Assembly: GCF_025642255.1 (NCBI RefSeq)
Contig: NZ_CP106759.1
Span: 2,321,501 to 2,385,500 of the forward strand
From: Stenotrophomonas maltophilia
GTDB taxonomy: Bacteria > Pseudomonadota > Gammaproteobacteria > Xanthomonadales > Xanthomonadaceae
Length of the DNA: 64,000 nucleotides
Direction of reading: 5' to 3'
Shown here one piece after another: positions 51,880-61,493 of this stretch; within the stretch, counting starts at the first letter, position 1, and every line of letters begins with the position of its first letter. The notes under the pieces are model-generated. The model saw nothing but the letters and a program-made list of their open reading frames with translations, had not been told where the DNA came from and made no database searches. Both the position numbers and the translations under genes were made by a program.

Positions 51880-54659
51880 ACCAGCACTCCCGGCGTGCCC
51901 TGGCGCATGGCGTCGAGAATGCAGCTCTTACAGCTGCTGCGCGGGAACTGGGGAAGCGGATAGCCCTGCTGCGCCGGGCCGACGAATGACTTGCTGCCCG
52001 CATGCACCTTGATCGTGCCCGGACAGGCGATGGTGATGTTGCCACCGGCAATGGTCAGGCTGGCCCCCCCGGACGTCGCCACGTGGATCGTATTGGCCGC
52101 TGCGAGTTCCACCGGCGCCTGCGCGCTGGCCCCGCGCAGAGCGCCACGCGACTGCACGCGCACCCCATCCGCCTGGGACTGGATATCGAGCATTTCAGTG
52201 CCGGCCACGACGTCAAGCGCGGTGGGTGTGGCCGCTGCTCCCTCAACCACGGACGCAAGCACGCCGATCGCCTGCCCCGCATGCAGACGGGTCTGCCCCA
52301 TGGTAACCGTGTCGCTATGACCGCCACTGGCCAACAGCAGGCCTTCACCGCTCCCCCAGTGCACTCCCTGGCCTGCCACCTGCACCAGTCCCTGCGGTGC
52401 GGCCAGTCCAAGCAGTGGATCACCCGAATGCGGCACGCGATCCTGCCCAGCATCCGACTTGCGCTCGGTCGCACCACTCTTGCCGATATCGAATCCATCA
52501 CCGCCCGTGGTGGTGCGTACGCTCGTCAGCAGCGCGGGAACCGGCGACTGATCGGGAACCAGCTCCGAGCGCTTTGGCGCGCGCGCGCCCTCCTGCATCG
52601 CCAACGGGCTGGTCAGGTGTGTACGCGCGGCCTGGGTGAAGCGCTCGCCCAGCGTCTGCAGCTGCGCAAGCAGCGCGGAAGGCTGCACCGCCTCGCCCGC
52701 AGGTGCCGTCGACCGATGCCCGTACGCCGAGAACCAGGCACCGGCCGTGGCGCGCACCGCGCCCCACGCGTCGCTGCGCAGTTCAAAACCGGTGCCACGC
52801 AGGCTGCCGACATAATTGTCTGCCTGATGACGCAGGTGCCCCAGGGTCAGTTGTGACACCTGCTGGCTGCTGGCCAGCTGCGCGCGCAGTTGCTGGTTCG
52901 AGTCATCGAACAGCAGATGGTTGGCGCCCTGCCCGCCTTCCCACTCGCGCGAGCGGATACCCCACAGCGCACCGCCCTGCCGATGCGCCTGGTCCCCCAT
53001 GCCGGCAGCATGCCAGGCCGGCGCCTGGCCGCCACTGAGGTTGGCCTGCGCGCTGCCGCGCATGTCTGCAGCCTGGCCATACAGCGATACGTCGCTCTGG
53101 CCGCTTCCGCCGGCTGGCGTCGGTGCCACGCCCGCCTCGCCACGTCCGTTGTACAGGGTGCCCAGCACCAGTGGCCGATCGATATCGCCGTCGAGGAAGC
53201 CCACCAGCACTTCCTGACCGATGCGCGGCAGGAACTGGCTGCCCACGCCGGGTCCGGCATAGCGCTGTGCCACGCGCAACCATGCGCTGTCGTTGGCTCC
53301 GCCGCCCTCGCCTTCCTGGAAGTGGAAACGCACGCGCACGCGGCCATGGCTGTCTGCGTGCAGGTCCTTGCTGGCGCCTCCGTCGCCGGCAACCACGACA
53401 GCGGTCTGGTAACCCGGCACGGTCGGGCGCGGATTCAGCCGTGCGCCACTACCGTCCTGCAGCAGCGGGCGCCACGGCAGGGTGCGATCCACCGCGTCGA
53501 AACGGTTGCCATACCCGGTTGCTTCGGCCTGCTGCCAGAGCGCAGCGTCGGCCGGATCGATCGGCGCCACGCCCAGCGCGTCATCGAGGCTTCGTCGCAG
53601 ATCGGTAGGGAGATTGTTGATGCCGGCATGTTCGACGGCCACCAGCAGCAGCTCAGGCGGTGTCGCACCGGGGGCCTGCTGCAGCCGCAGCCATTGTCCG
53701 GACTGGAAGCCGCGAACCGTACCCGACCCCTGCCAGCCACGGCTGTGGGTTTCGCGCGCCTGCGCCTGCAGGCGGGCCTGACGCGCACCGGCGGTACTGT
53801 CGCTGAAGGCGTAGGCACCTACCGCATCGTAGTCTTCGCGCGACGATTGGCCACCTCCGCCCTCCATCGGCGACTGTGCCACCAGTGCGCGTACCTGGCG
53901 GTAATCATCGCTCTGCAGGCTGATCGAAGTACTGGCCAGGCGCCGACGCAGGCCAATGGCCTGCACGCTGTCACTGGATTCGGTGGCGTCACTGCGATGG
54001 AACCGCACGCCTGCAGCCGCGCTGGTGGCATCTTCCGGCAGCGCGACGCTGTCGGCGAAGATCTCCATGCCATTGCCGCAGGGCGCTTCCTCATCGGCGT
54101 ACAGACGCCAGCCCAGGCCTTCTTCGGCGAGCACGCGCTGCAGGAAATCCAGGTCACTCTCGCGGTACTGCACGCAGTAGCTGCGCACGCGCTGGCCAAG
54201 GAAGGCGTCGACGCCCTCGGCCCAGCGCCAGCGCGCGATGCCAGCGTGCCCTGCCAGTACGGCATCGACGATCGCACGCACGCTCTGTTCCTGGAACACG
54301 CGGCTGTGCCGAGCATGCTGCAGCCACCACGTCCATGACACCAGCTGCAGCCGGTAGCGCACCAGGCCACCGTCGCTGCCCAGGCAGGAAGCGTCCGCGA
54401 TCAGGCCGCTGCGCTGCCATTGACCACCATCGGCCATCTGCGCGACCAGTGTCGCACGCGTGCCCGGCAGGGCATCCAGCGCGATATCAGCGCGCGTGGC
54501 GAGTACATCGACATCGGTCCAGGCATGTTGGCCGAGCGCATCACCGCCGCGCCACCGCTCCACCGTGCACCCTTCCAGTGCATCGGACCGCAGTCGATAC
54601 AGGCGTTGCGCGTCACCGAGCCCGGCAACCTGGGTCATCACGTAGTTCAGCTGATCCAT
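51876..54659 (-). CDS. vgrG: T6SS spike protein VgrG (TssI), cassette B
   Basis: The 927-residue protein has the same domains as the cassette A VgrG and long shared stretches: SRVFQEQSVRAIVDAV, WLRVAQRYAGPGVGSQFLP, RIGQEVLVGFLDGDIDRPL, YNGRGEAGVAPTPAG. It also has a DUF2345 C-terminal region ending in a CKSC pair. The last ~50 residues and parts of the DUF2345 region differ between the copies, and these are likely to set adaptor or effector choice. It is the first gene of cassette B, divergent from tssA, with a 233-base gap in between. GGAATTGG precedes the ATG. Confidence 0.93.
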   Translation of the reverse strand: MDQLNYVMTQVAGLGDAQRLYRLRSDALEGCTVERWRGGDALGQHAWTDVDVLATRADIALDALPGTRATLVAQMADGGQWQRSGLIADASCLGSDGGLVRYRLQLVSWTWWLQHARHSRVFQEQSVRAIVDAVLAGHAGIARWRWAEGVDAFLGQRVRSYCVQYRESDLDFLQRVLAEEGLGWRLYADEEAPCGNGMEIFADSVALPEDATSAAAGVRFHRSDATESSDSVQAIGLRRRLASTSISLQSDDYRQVRALVAQSPMEGGGGQSSREDYDAVGAYAFSDSTAGARQARLQAQARETHSRGWQGSGTVRGFQSGQWLRLQQAPGATPPELLLVAVEHAGINNLPTDLRRSLDDALGVAPIDPADAALWQQAEATGYGNRFDAVDRTLPWRPLLQDGSGARLNPRPTVPGYQTAVVVAGDGGASKDLHADSHGRVRVRFHFQEGEGGGANDSAWLRVAQRYAGPGVGSQFLPRIGQEVLVGFLDGDIDRPLVLGTLYNGRGEAGVAPTPAGGSGQSDVSLYGQAADMRGSAQANLSGGQAPAWHAAGMGDQAHRQGGALWGIRSREWEGGQGANHLLFDDSNQQLRAQLASSQQVSQLTLGHLRHQADNYVGSLRGTGFELRSDAWGAVRATAGAWFSAYGHRSTAPAGEAVQPSALLAQLQTLGERFTQAARTHLTSPLAMQEGARAPKRSELVPDQSPVPALLTSVRTTTGGDGFDIGKSGATERKSDAGQDRVPHSGDPLLGLAAPQGLVQVAGQGVHWGSGEGLLLASGGHSDTVTMGQTRLHAGQAIGVLASVVEGAAATPTALDVVAGTEMLDIQSQADGVRVQSRGALRGASAQAPVELAAANTIHVATSGGASLTIAGGNITIACPGTIKVHAGSKSFVGPAQQGYPLPQFPRSSCKSCILDAMRQGTPGVLV

Positions 54660-54859
54660 GCCAATTCCAGTGTGAAGACGCCTGCACCTACCCGGCGGCG
54701 TCGGATTCCAGCCATCAAATCTACCAGATTGCGGTGTTCGTCAAAATCACGACGCCTCGACCACCGTAGAAGTGGGTTGTTCGTCACATAACTGACGGCA
54801 TTCCGTATTCAGGCATGCCTGGACGGACCAATCCCGCGACCGCGTTCACATCGGCGGGC

Positions 54860-54865
54860 TAGAAT
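54860..54865 (+). promoter_or_regulatory. Possible -10 element upstream of tssA
   Basis: TAGAAT lies 28 bases before the tssA ATG in the 233-base gap between the divergent vgrG and tssA genes. No good -35 box is seen at 17-base spacing, so the call is weak. Confidence 0.25.
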
Positions 54866-54892
54866 CGCCCACAGTCCCCAACGAGACCCGCC

Positions 54893-55951
54893 ATGCTGGA
54901 TCAGGAAGCCCTGCTGGCCCCGATTTCGGAACACGCCCCGACCGGTGAAGACCTGTCGTTCTCGGCTGAATTCGATCGGATCATCGAAAACCGTCGTGCC
55001 GACGACCCGACCCTGGACCAGGGGGCGTGGCAGACCGACATCAAGTACGCTGACTGGAGCAGCGTGCTGCGCGATGCCACCGACCTGCTGCAGACCCGGA
55101 CCAAGGACCTGCGGCTGGCAGGCTGGCTCAGCGAAGCCGCCACCCAGCTGGAAGGATTCCAGGGCCTCGCCGCTGGCTACCGGCTCACCGCCGGCCTGTG
55201 CGACCGCTACTGGGATGACGTGCATCCGCAGGCACCTGACGGCGATTTTGAAGAGCGCATCGGCAACCTGAGCTGGTTGCTGACCAACTCGCTGCAATGG
55301 CTGCGCTCCGTGCCGATTGCCGTCGCGCCGCAGGGGCGTTTCAGCCTCGCCGACTTCGAGCATGCCCATGCCCGTGCCAACAGCGGCGAAGAGGATGACG
55401 GCCGCCCTGGTCTGGACATTCTCACTGCCGCCCGCCGCGATACCCAGCACGGGTTCTACCGGCAGCTGGCCGACGACCTGCCCGACTGCAGCCAGGCCCT
55501 GGCCGAACTGCAGGCCGCGGTCGACAACCGCCTGGGGCTGGATGGCCCAAGCTTCAGCGCGGTGCGTGAGCAGCTTGAACACCTGCAGCGCACCGTGCTG
55601 CGCTTCGCACGCGAAGCCGGGGTGTTGCTCGATGGCGAAACCGAAGCCTCCTCCGACGATTTTGAAGATGCATCGTTCGGCCATGAGGCGCCCGCGTCCG
55701 AAGCGGCCCCGGTGACAGTACCGCGTGGCCCTGCGGGCGCACCCGGCTCGCGCAAGGAAGCGCTGCAGCAGCTGCGCCAGGTCGCTGAGTTCTTCCGTCG
55801 GACCGAACCGCACAGCCCCGTGGCCTATCTCGCCGAGAAGGCCGCACGCTGGGGCGAGATGCCGCTGCATGTCTGGCTCAAGCGCGTCATCAAGGACCAC
55901 GGCACGCTGGAACAGATGGAAGAGATGCTGGACGTCAATCCAGAAGACTGA
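54893..55951 (+). CDS. tssA: T6SS assembly protein TssA
   Basis: The 352-residue protein has the ImpA N-terminal domain (LLAPISEHAPTGEDLSF, ADWSSVLRDATDLLQTRTKD, LRLAGWLSEAATQLEGFQGL, YWDDVHP). An acidic linker and a C-terminal region (KEALQQLRQVAEFFRRTEPH, YLAEKAARWGEMPLHVWLKR) follow. The length of about 350 residues fits TssA1-type proteins, which prime sheath assembly at the baseplate. It is the only plus-strand T6SS gene in the window and is convergent with the OmpA-like gene. Confidence 0.92.
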   Translation: MLDQEALLAPISEHAPTGEDLSFSAEFDRIIENRRADDPTLDQGAWQTDIKYADWSSVLRDATDLLQTRTKDLRLAGWLSEAATQLEGFQGLAAGYRLTAGLCDRYWDDVHPQAPDGDFEERIGNLSWLLTNSLQWLRSVPIAVAPQGRFSLADFEHAHARANSGEEDDGRPGLDILTAARRDTQHGFYRQLADDLPDCSQALAELQAAVDNRLGLDGPSFSAVREQLEHLQRTVLRFAREAGVLLDGETEASSDDFEDASFGHEAPASEAAPVTVPRGPAGAPGSRKEALQQLRQVAEFFRRTEPHSPVAYLAEKAARWGEMPLHVWLKRVIKDHGTLEQMEEMLDVNPED

Positions 55952-55975
55952 TCTGCCTGCGGATCACGCTCATGC

Positions 55976-56000
55976 GGGGATCGGGACTGGCCCAATCCCC
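55976..56000. terminator. Hairpin between tssA and the convergent OmpA-like gene
   Basis: GGGGAT...GGG pairs with CCC...ATCCCC around the loop ACTGG, with one C-A mismatch. It sits 25 bases after the tssA stop and 8 bases before the OmpA-like stop. A bidirectional terminator is likely from position, but T-runs are poor. Confidence 0.5.
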
Positions 56001-56007
56001 GTCATGT

Positions 56008-56796
56008 TTACTGGATCTTGAACTCGATGCGCCGATTGCGTGCGCGGCCATCGTTGCTGGTGTTGTCCGCCACCGGCTCGTCCGGTCCCTTGCCGACGAC
56101 ATCCATGTGGCTGCCCGGAATGCCCTTGGACACCATGTAGTTCTTCACCGACAGCGCACGCGCGTGGCTGAGCGCCAGGTTCGATTCGCGCTGCCCGACA
56201 TTGTCGGTATGGCCGATGATCAGGAAACGGCTGTCCGGCATCTGCGCCATCTTGGCGACCATCTCGTCGAGGATGCTCATGCCAAACGGGGTCAGACGCG
56301 CACTGCCACTCTGGAATTCGATGATGCGGTTGGCCAGCGTCTGGTCCAGCACGTTCTGCTGCGAGCCGACCTTCAGCGCGTTGGTCACGGTGTAACTGGT
56401 ATTGCTGGCCAGACTCAGGTCGCTGGCCACCTGCTGCCGCAGCGCTTCGTTGCCGACCTCACCGGTGATCCGCACTGCCTGTCCGTTCACTTCCAGCTTG
56501 CCGGGCGACACCCGCTTCAAGCCGGGATTGATCATGCCCGCCACGTAATCGCCCCAGTTCGGCGGGGTCGCGATCGTCTCGACCTGGATGCGGTCGACCA
56601 CGCGCTCGGCGCCATACACGGCACGCAGATTGTTCAGCAGCTTGGCCTTGGTCGCCTGGTCAGGCACCACGCCTTCGATCACCACCGGTCGTTCGGTGGC
56701 AGCCTGTGCCGCAGCAGGCGCGTTCTGCGCGGCCAGCGGCACGGCTGCGAGCAGCAGCGGCAACGCAAGGGAGAGAGGGTTGCACAAGCGCATCAT
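56008..56796 (-). CDS. OmpA-like peptidoglycan-binding protein of the T6SS
   Basis: The 262-residue protein has a signal peptide (LSLALPLLLAAVPLAAQ). A BON-like region follows (VVIEGVVPDQATKAKLLNNL, RVVDRIQVET), then an OmpA domain (about residues 150-262: FQSGSARLTPFGMSILDEM, IIGHTDNVGQRESNLALSHA, GKGPDEPVADN, RARNRRIEF). It should bind peptidoglycan in the periplasm and help anchor the membrane complex, like TagL-type proteins, although it has no inner-membrane helix of its own besides the signal. Its start overlaps the tagF stop by one base. Confidence 0.85.
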   Translation of the reverse strand: MMRLCNPLSLALPLLLAAVPLAAQNAPAAAQAATERPVVIEGVVPDQATKAKLLNNLRAVYGAERVVDRIQVETIATPPNWGDYVAGMINPGLKRVSPGKLEVNGQAVRITGEVGNEALRQQVASDLSLASNTSYTVTNALKVGSQQNVLDQTLANRIIEFQSGSARLTPFGMSILDEMVAKMAQMPDSRFLIIGHTDNVGQRESNLALSHARALSVKNYMVSKGIPGSHMDVVGKGPDEPVADNTSNDGRARNRRIEFKIQ

Positions 56797-57779
56797 CAGG
56801 TTCCCAGGAAAGTCTCGCCGAACAGCTTGCGTGCGGTGGCCAGGGCCAGATCGTCACGGTCGAGGAAGCTGCCGAAGCGGTTGAGGTTGTAATCGCCGCG
56901 CAGATAGTCGTCCACCCATTCCGAATGCTGGATCCGGATCAGGAAGTCGCCGGCTTCCGCCGGGTCCAGCACCGCACGCAGCACCTGGCGGTCGGCGCCG
57001 TTGAAACCGACGATCATGCTCGGCGCAGCGTCGTTGCGGATCAGCACCGCCAGTTCGAAATCGCCGCGGGAGACGAAGCTGGACAGCAGATCCAGCCAGA
57101 ATGCCGCCACCAGTGGGCGATAGGCCGGGTCACGGACCAGCGGAAACACCAGCGCCTTGTCGATGTTGACATCGCCCCCGCTGAGCACCGGCTGCAGCAG
57201 CAGGCCCAGTGCCGGCAGCACCTGTCGCAGCGCCACCTCGCCGTGACCGGAATCGCGCAGGCGCGACTCGAGGTCTGCCACGGAGGTGCTCTCCAGGAAG
57301 TCCTGGAAGCTGCCGTTGTAGTCACCGGGATCGGTGCTGATGCTGAAACGTGCGTCCGCCAGCTGCGCCAGCGCCTGCGCCGCGTCGCTTTCCTGGTAGG
57401 CCTGGCGTGCCAGGCGGGCCAGCCCTGACCAGGCGTTGGACATCGCCAGCGGGCTGCGGCCGATGAACGGCAACGGTTCCGGCGCATCCAGGCGCAGCGC
57501 GGACAGCAGCGGGAAGCGGCGTTCGGAGGAATCGCGGCTGGCCAGGAAGTGCCCGCACAGCACCATCTTGCTGCGAGAACCCAGGAACGCGTAGTGGATC
57601 TCCGGTGCCTCGTCGTAGCGCTGCTTCCAGTCCGGGCTCTGGCTCAGCAGTTCCAGGCTCTCGCCCGCCCACCGGTCCAGCCAGCCCAGCAGTTGGTGAT
57701 TGTCGGCCGCACGGACGAAATCACCGCGCGACGGCACCTTGCCGAAGTAGGAAACTCCGGCGCTGACGACGCGGCTCAT
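56796..57779 (-). CDS. tagF: T6SS-associated protein TagF
   Basis: The 327-residue protein has the TagF/ImpM opening GVSYFGKVPSRGDFVRA and FLGSRSKMVLCGHFLASRD, followed by SERRFPLLSALRL. In Pseudomonas TagF represses T6SS posttranslationally. The C-terminal ~120 residues (AFWLDLLSSFVSRGDFELAV) are longer than minimal TagF. It overlaps tssM by 4 bases. Confidence 0.9.
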   Translation of the reverse strand: MSRVVSAGVSYFGKVPSRGDFVRAADNHQLLGWLDRWAGESLELLSQSPDWKQRYDEAPEIHYAFLGSRSKMVLCGHFLASRDSSERRFPLLSALRLDAPEPLPFIGRSPLAMSNAWSGLARLARQAYQESDAAQALAQLADARFSISTDPGDYNGSFQDFLESTSVADLESRLRDSGHGEVALRQVLPALGLLLQPVLSGGDVNIDKALVFPLVRDPAYRPLVAAFWLDLLSSFVSRGDFELAVLIRNDAAPSMIVGFNGADRQVLRAVLDPAEAGDFLIRIQHSEWVDDYLRGDYNLNRFGSFLDRDDLALATARKLFGETFLGT

Positions 57780-60700
57780 TGCGCACCTCCCGTGGTCTGC
57801 GCCGCAGCAGGCGCGGTGGCCGCCGGCGCGGGCGCGGCAGGGGTACCACCGGCCACCCGCTCGGGAAGCTGCAGGCCACGCTGCCAGTCACCGCCGCCCT
57901 CGCTGCCGCTGCCGGCCCGGCGGACGATGCGCATTTCCACCGTCACGGCCACACCATTGCCGTTCCAGGTGATACGGCTGGAATCATCCAGCCGCTCGTA
58001 TTCGCCTTCGGCCATCAGGCGGTTGAAGCCGTTCGCGCCCGGTGCACTGAATACCTCCACGGTACGACCATCGCCGGTCACCGCCGTGATCTTCACGCCC
58101 GGCACCTGACCCGCGTTCGGGTACTGCATGGTGGTCCACTGCGGCGGGGTATTGCGATAACGAAGCACCTGGCCATCGATCTCGATGCTGTACTCCAGCG
58201 CGCCGGCAGCCGGCGACGGCAGGATCTCGAAGATCGTGGTGTCCTGCGCCGCGCCGGCGGCAGAGCCGCTCACCCAGTTGCCATAGTTGGCAACCAGCTC
58301 AGCCGACAGGTTCACACCCTGCCCTGCCCAGCGGCGGGTCTCCAGCAGCGGACCGCGCTGGATCACCAGCGTGCCGAGCGCGTCCTTGTTGAAGGCGGCA
58401 ATGCTGCCACTGGCACCGAAGATGCCGGCGATGTCGCTCGGTGCGGCATCCACATCCGAGTTGAGGTTGAACGGGTACTGCTGCCCGATGCGTGCCTTGA
58501 ACGGGTCATAGACCTGCGCCTTCCAGGTCTTGTTGACCTCATCTTCGGTCGGCGGGATCAGGGCGCTGAAGGTCTGGGTCAACGGGCGCAGCAGCAGCGG
58601 GCGCAGGGCTTCACGCTGCTTCTCGTCCAGCCCGGTCAGTACCTGCTCGTCGACCAGCGCCAGGCCCGCGCTCAGTTCGGAGCCTTCATTGCTGAAGGTG
58701 TCCTGCATCAGCTTGCGGGTGCCCACGCCGATTTCGCCCTGGCTCTTGATGGCATTCAGGCGCGCACGCAGTTTGCCCAGTGTCTCGAAGTAGGCCGTGA
58801 TCACTGCCGGCTGATCGCCGCGCTCACTGGTGAGCCGCGCGATGCCTTCGAACGCCTTGCCGATCGGACCCACCGGCTGCGCGGCGGCCGTCGCTGCCGG
58901 GTCCTTGCGCAGGATGGTGCGCTGGAACCAGGCCACGAAGCCCTTGCGCGCCTTGCTCGAACGCGCCTGCGCCGGCGGGTTGTCCCATACCGTCTCCTCG
59001 TTGATGCGCTCCAGCAGAACACGGAGCGGCGAGTTGCCGGGATCACCCAGCTTGTTGATGCGGGCCACCGCCTCGTCGAACGTACTGAACTCGGCCACGC
59101 TCAGGCCCTGCACGAACTTGCTCCACTCGCGCGCGTAGTCGTTCTTGTACAGGGTCACCAGCTCGCGCGAGACATGCTCGGGGCTGCCGGCCAGCGACAG
59201 ATCGCTCTGCTCGGTGGTACCCAGCACCCAGTCGGTGGTGCTCAGCTGGGTATTGGCTGCTTCCTTGATCGCATCCTTTACGTACTCTTCCCACGCCTTG
59301 CGCGTGAACGCACCGGAAATCGCATAGCTGCCGTTGATCAGGCGCCCGTTGCGCTCCACACCCACCAGGCTGTCGACGGTGGTGGTTCCGAAGCGGGCGC
59401 CGGCACGTGCCTTGATCTGCGCGTACACGCGCTCCATCGCCGGCTGCCCCTTCATCACCTGCCCCAGCGCCTGGCGCGTGTCGGACACCAGCGTGACCTT
59501 GTTCTGTATCTGCGGCCAGCTGGGCTGGCCCGCCTGCGCCACGTAGAAGGTCATCAGCTTCTCGGCCGCGCGCACCATCTCCTCACGGCTCATCTGGCCG
59601 CGGTTGGCCTCCAGCCAGGTGCGCCAGAACAGGGTCAGCTGCTGCGACAGGTGAGCACCTTCGACGTACTTCGGGTTACCCAGCATCAGGTAGGTCTTCA
59701 GTGCGTTGTACGCATCGTTGGTACTGGTCGGCGATGCGTTCTGATACAGCACCTCGCTCTCGGCGGCAGCGCTGCTGCCCTGGCCAAGCTTGTCGCGCTC
59801 GGCGACCACCTGGCCGAGATAGTTCTCCAGATTGGAGACGGTCGGCGCCAGCATCACCTGCTGCATGCCGTGGTTGTACTCACGCAGCAGCTTCTCGCGG
59901 ATCGCGGTGCCCTGGTACAGGCCCAGATGGGTGGTGATGCCGCCCTCCTTGCCATAACGGTCCAGCTGCTCCATGCGATCCTGCAGCAGAAGCAAGGCAT
60001 CGATGCGCGACTTCAGGTCCATGCGGTCCTTCTGCACGCGCACGGCCTGATCCAGGTCCTTGGTGGCATTGGCCACCAGCTGGGCATTGGTGGTGTACGA
60101 CCAGGTCCACAGGCCCAGCGCCAGCGCCAGCACACCCACTGCGCCCAGGAACACGCCATAGCGCAGCCGGTTCTGGTGCGGGCTGGAATACTGCCGGACC
60201 AGTTCCTTGTCGGCGAAGATCACCTTGCGGAACAGGTCCTTGAGGAAGAACGCGGTATGGCCGGTCGGCGCCTCATCGACATTGGACCCGCGCTCCAGGT
60301 TGAACTGGCGGCCGACGCGTTCGGACGCGTGATGCACCGAACGGCCTTCCTGCAGTGCGCTGGAGAAGTAGAAGCCACGGAACACCGGCTTGAACTGGTA
60401 GGGGTTGTCCTCGAACAGCGTAGCGATGAAGGTGCGCAGCGCCGGCTTGATGCCGACGAACTCCAGCGGCAACGACAGCAGCCCAGGCGAGACTTCACGG
60501 CCACGCTGCATCGCCATGTGGGTCAGGCTCATTTCCTTGATGCCTTCGGCCAGCTCGTCGAAATGGCTGTCGAATGCCGCCAGCGCGTCGCCCTGCTGAT
60601 GCACGTCGAACGGCAGCGTCGCACCCCACACATGCTCGCGCTCGCCGGGATCGAGGTTGCGGAAGAACTCGCTGAAACCGGCGATGAGGTCGGCCTTGGT

Positions 60701-61477
60701 GAACAGCACGTACACCGGCGCGAACACTTCCAGCCGCTCGGTGATTTCCTGCACGCGCTGGCGCAGGTTCTTGGCCAGCTCGATCGCGAACTCCGGCTTG
60801 CTGCCGGACAGCTCGGCCAGGCTGGCGGCGATGATCACGCCGTTGATCGGTGCGCGCGGGCGGTTCTTCTTCAGCAGGCCGAGGAAGGTCAGCCACTCCA
60901 TGCGGTCCTCGACGCTGACCGAGTAGCGGCCAGCGGTGTCGAGCACGATACCGTTGGTGGTGAAGTACCAGTCGCAGTTGCGGGTACCACCGATGCCCTG
61001 CACCACGTTGCCGCGGTTGTCCTCGAACGGGAACTGCAGGCCGGAATTGAGGATGGCCGTACTCTTGCCCGCAGCCGGATTGCCGATGATCACGTACCAC
61101 GGCAGCTCGTACAGCGCGGCGTTGCCCTTCAGCACGCCCATCCGCGAGGACTTGATCTGCTTGACCGCGTCCATCATGCGCGTGCGCAGCGCCTCGGTAT
61201 CGGCACGCTGGGCGGGTTGAGCGGTGGCTACCGCCTTGTCCGCCTCATCCTTGACCATCGCCTCCACGCGCTTGGCCGCGCGACGGGCCAGGATCCGCTT
61301 CACGATCCAGACCAGCAGCGCCAGCACCAGCAGGCCGGCCAGCACGATGGCCACCCAGATGCCGATCTGCCGTGCTTCGGCCTCACCGTAGTGGGCCAGC
61401 GCAGCGGCACCGACCAGGCCGAGCACCATCCAGAGACGGTAGTCGCGCAGGTAGTAGCTGAAATTGCTCAAACTCAT
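57776..61477 (-). CDS. tssM: T6SS membrane-complex protein TssM (IcmF)
   Basis: The 1233-residue protein has two N-terminal transmembrane helices (about 13-30 and 39-58) and a cytoplasmic NTPase-like part with Walker A GNPAAGKS (132-139) and DTAGR (180-184). A third helix lies near residues 436-460, followed by the large periplasmic IcmF region. TssM forms the trans-envelope core with TssL and TssJ. The ATG at 61477 is preceded by GGATCC-type spacing; the open frame further upstream overlaps the next gene and lacks TssM sequence. It is followed by tagF with a 4-base overlap. Confidence 0.95.
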   Translation of the reverse strand: MSLSNFSYYLRDYRLWMVLGLVGAAALAHYGEAEARQIGIWVAIVLAGLLVLALLVWIVKRILARRAAKRVEAMVKDEADKAVATAQPAQRADTEALRTRMMDAVKQIKSSRMGVLKGNAALYELPWYVIIGNPAAGKSTAILNSGLQFPFEDNRGNVVQGIGGTRNCDWYFTTNGIVLDTAGRYSVSVEDRMEWLTFLGLLKKNRPRAPINGVIIAASLAELSGSKPEFAIELAKNLRQRVQEITERLEVFAPVYVLFTKADLIAGFSEFFRNLDPGEREHVWGATLPFDVHQQGDALAAFDSHFDELAEGIKEMSLTHMAMQRGREVSPGLLSLPLEFVGIKPALRTFIATLFEDNPYQFKPVFRGFYFSSALQEGRSVHHASERVGRQFNLERGSNVDEAPTGHTAFFLKDLFRKVIFADKELVRQYSSPHQNRLRYGVFLGAVGVLALALGLWTWSYTTNAQLVANATKDLDQAVRVQKDRMDLKSRIDALLLLQDRMEQLDRYGKEGGITTHLGLYQGTAIREKLLREYNHGMQQVMLAPTVSNLENYLGQVVAERDKLGQGSSAAAESEVLYQNASPTSTNDAYNALKTYLMLGNPKYVEGAHLSQQLTLFWRTWLEANRGQMSREEMVRAAEKLMTFYVAQAGQPSWPQIQNKVTLVSDTRQALGQVMKGQPAMERVYAQIKARAGARFGTTTVDSLVGVERNGRLINGSYAISGAFTRKAWEEYVKDAIKEAANTQLSTTDWVLGTTEQSDLSLAGSPEHVSRELVTLYKNDYAREWSKFVQGLSVAEFSTFDEAVARINKLGDPGNSPLRVLLERINEETVWDNPPAQARSSKARKGFVAWFQRTILRKDPAATAAAQPVGPIGKAFEGIARLTSERGDQPAVITAYFETLGKLRARLNAIKSQGEIGVGTRKLMQDTFSNEGSELSAGLALVDEQVLTGLDEKQREALRPLLLRPLTQTFSALIPPTEDEVNKTWKAQVYDPFKARIGQQYPFNLNSDVDAAPSDIAGIFGASGSIAAFNKDALGTLVIQRGPLLETRRWAGQGVNLSAELVANYGNWVSGSAAGAAQDTTIFEILPSPAAGALEYSIEIDGQVLRYRNTPPQWTTMQYPNAGQVPGVKITAVTGDGRTVEVFSAPGANGFNRLMAEGEYERLDDSSRITWNGNGVAVTVEMRIVRRAGSGSEGGGDWQRGLQLPERVAGGTPAAPAPAATAPAAAQTTGGAQ

Positions 61478-61493
61478 GCAGGGATCCAGGAAG

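Noticed and set aside
54660-54892. Sigma-54 promoter between vgrG and tssA
   Set aside because: I looked for the GG-N10-GC pattern on both strands and found no convincing match.
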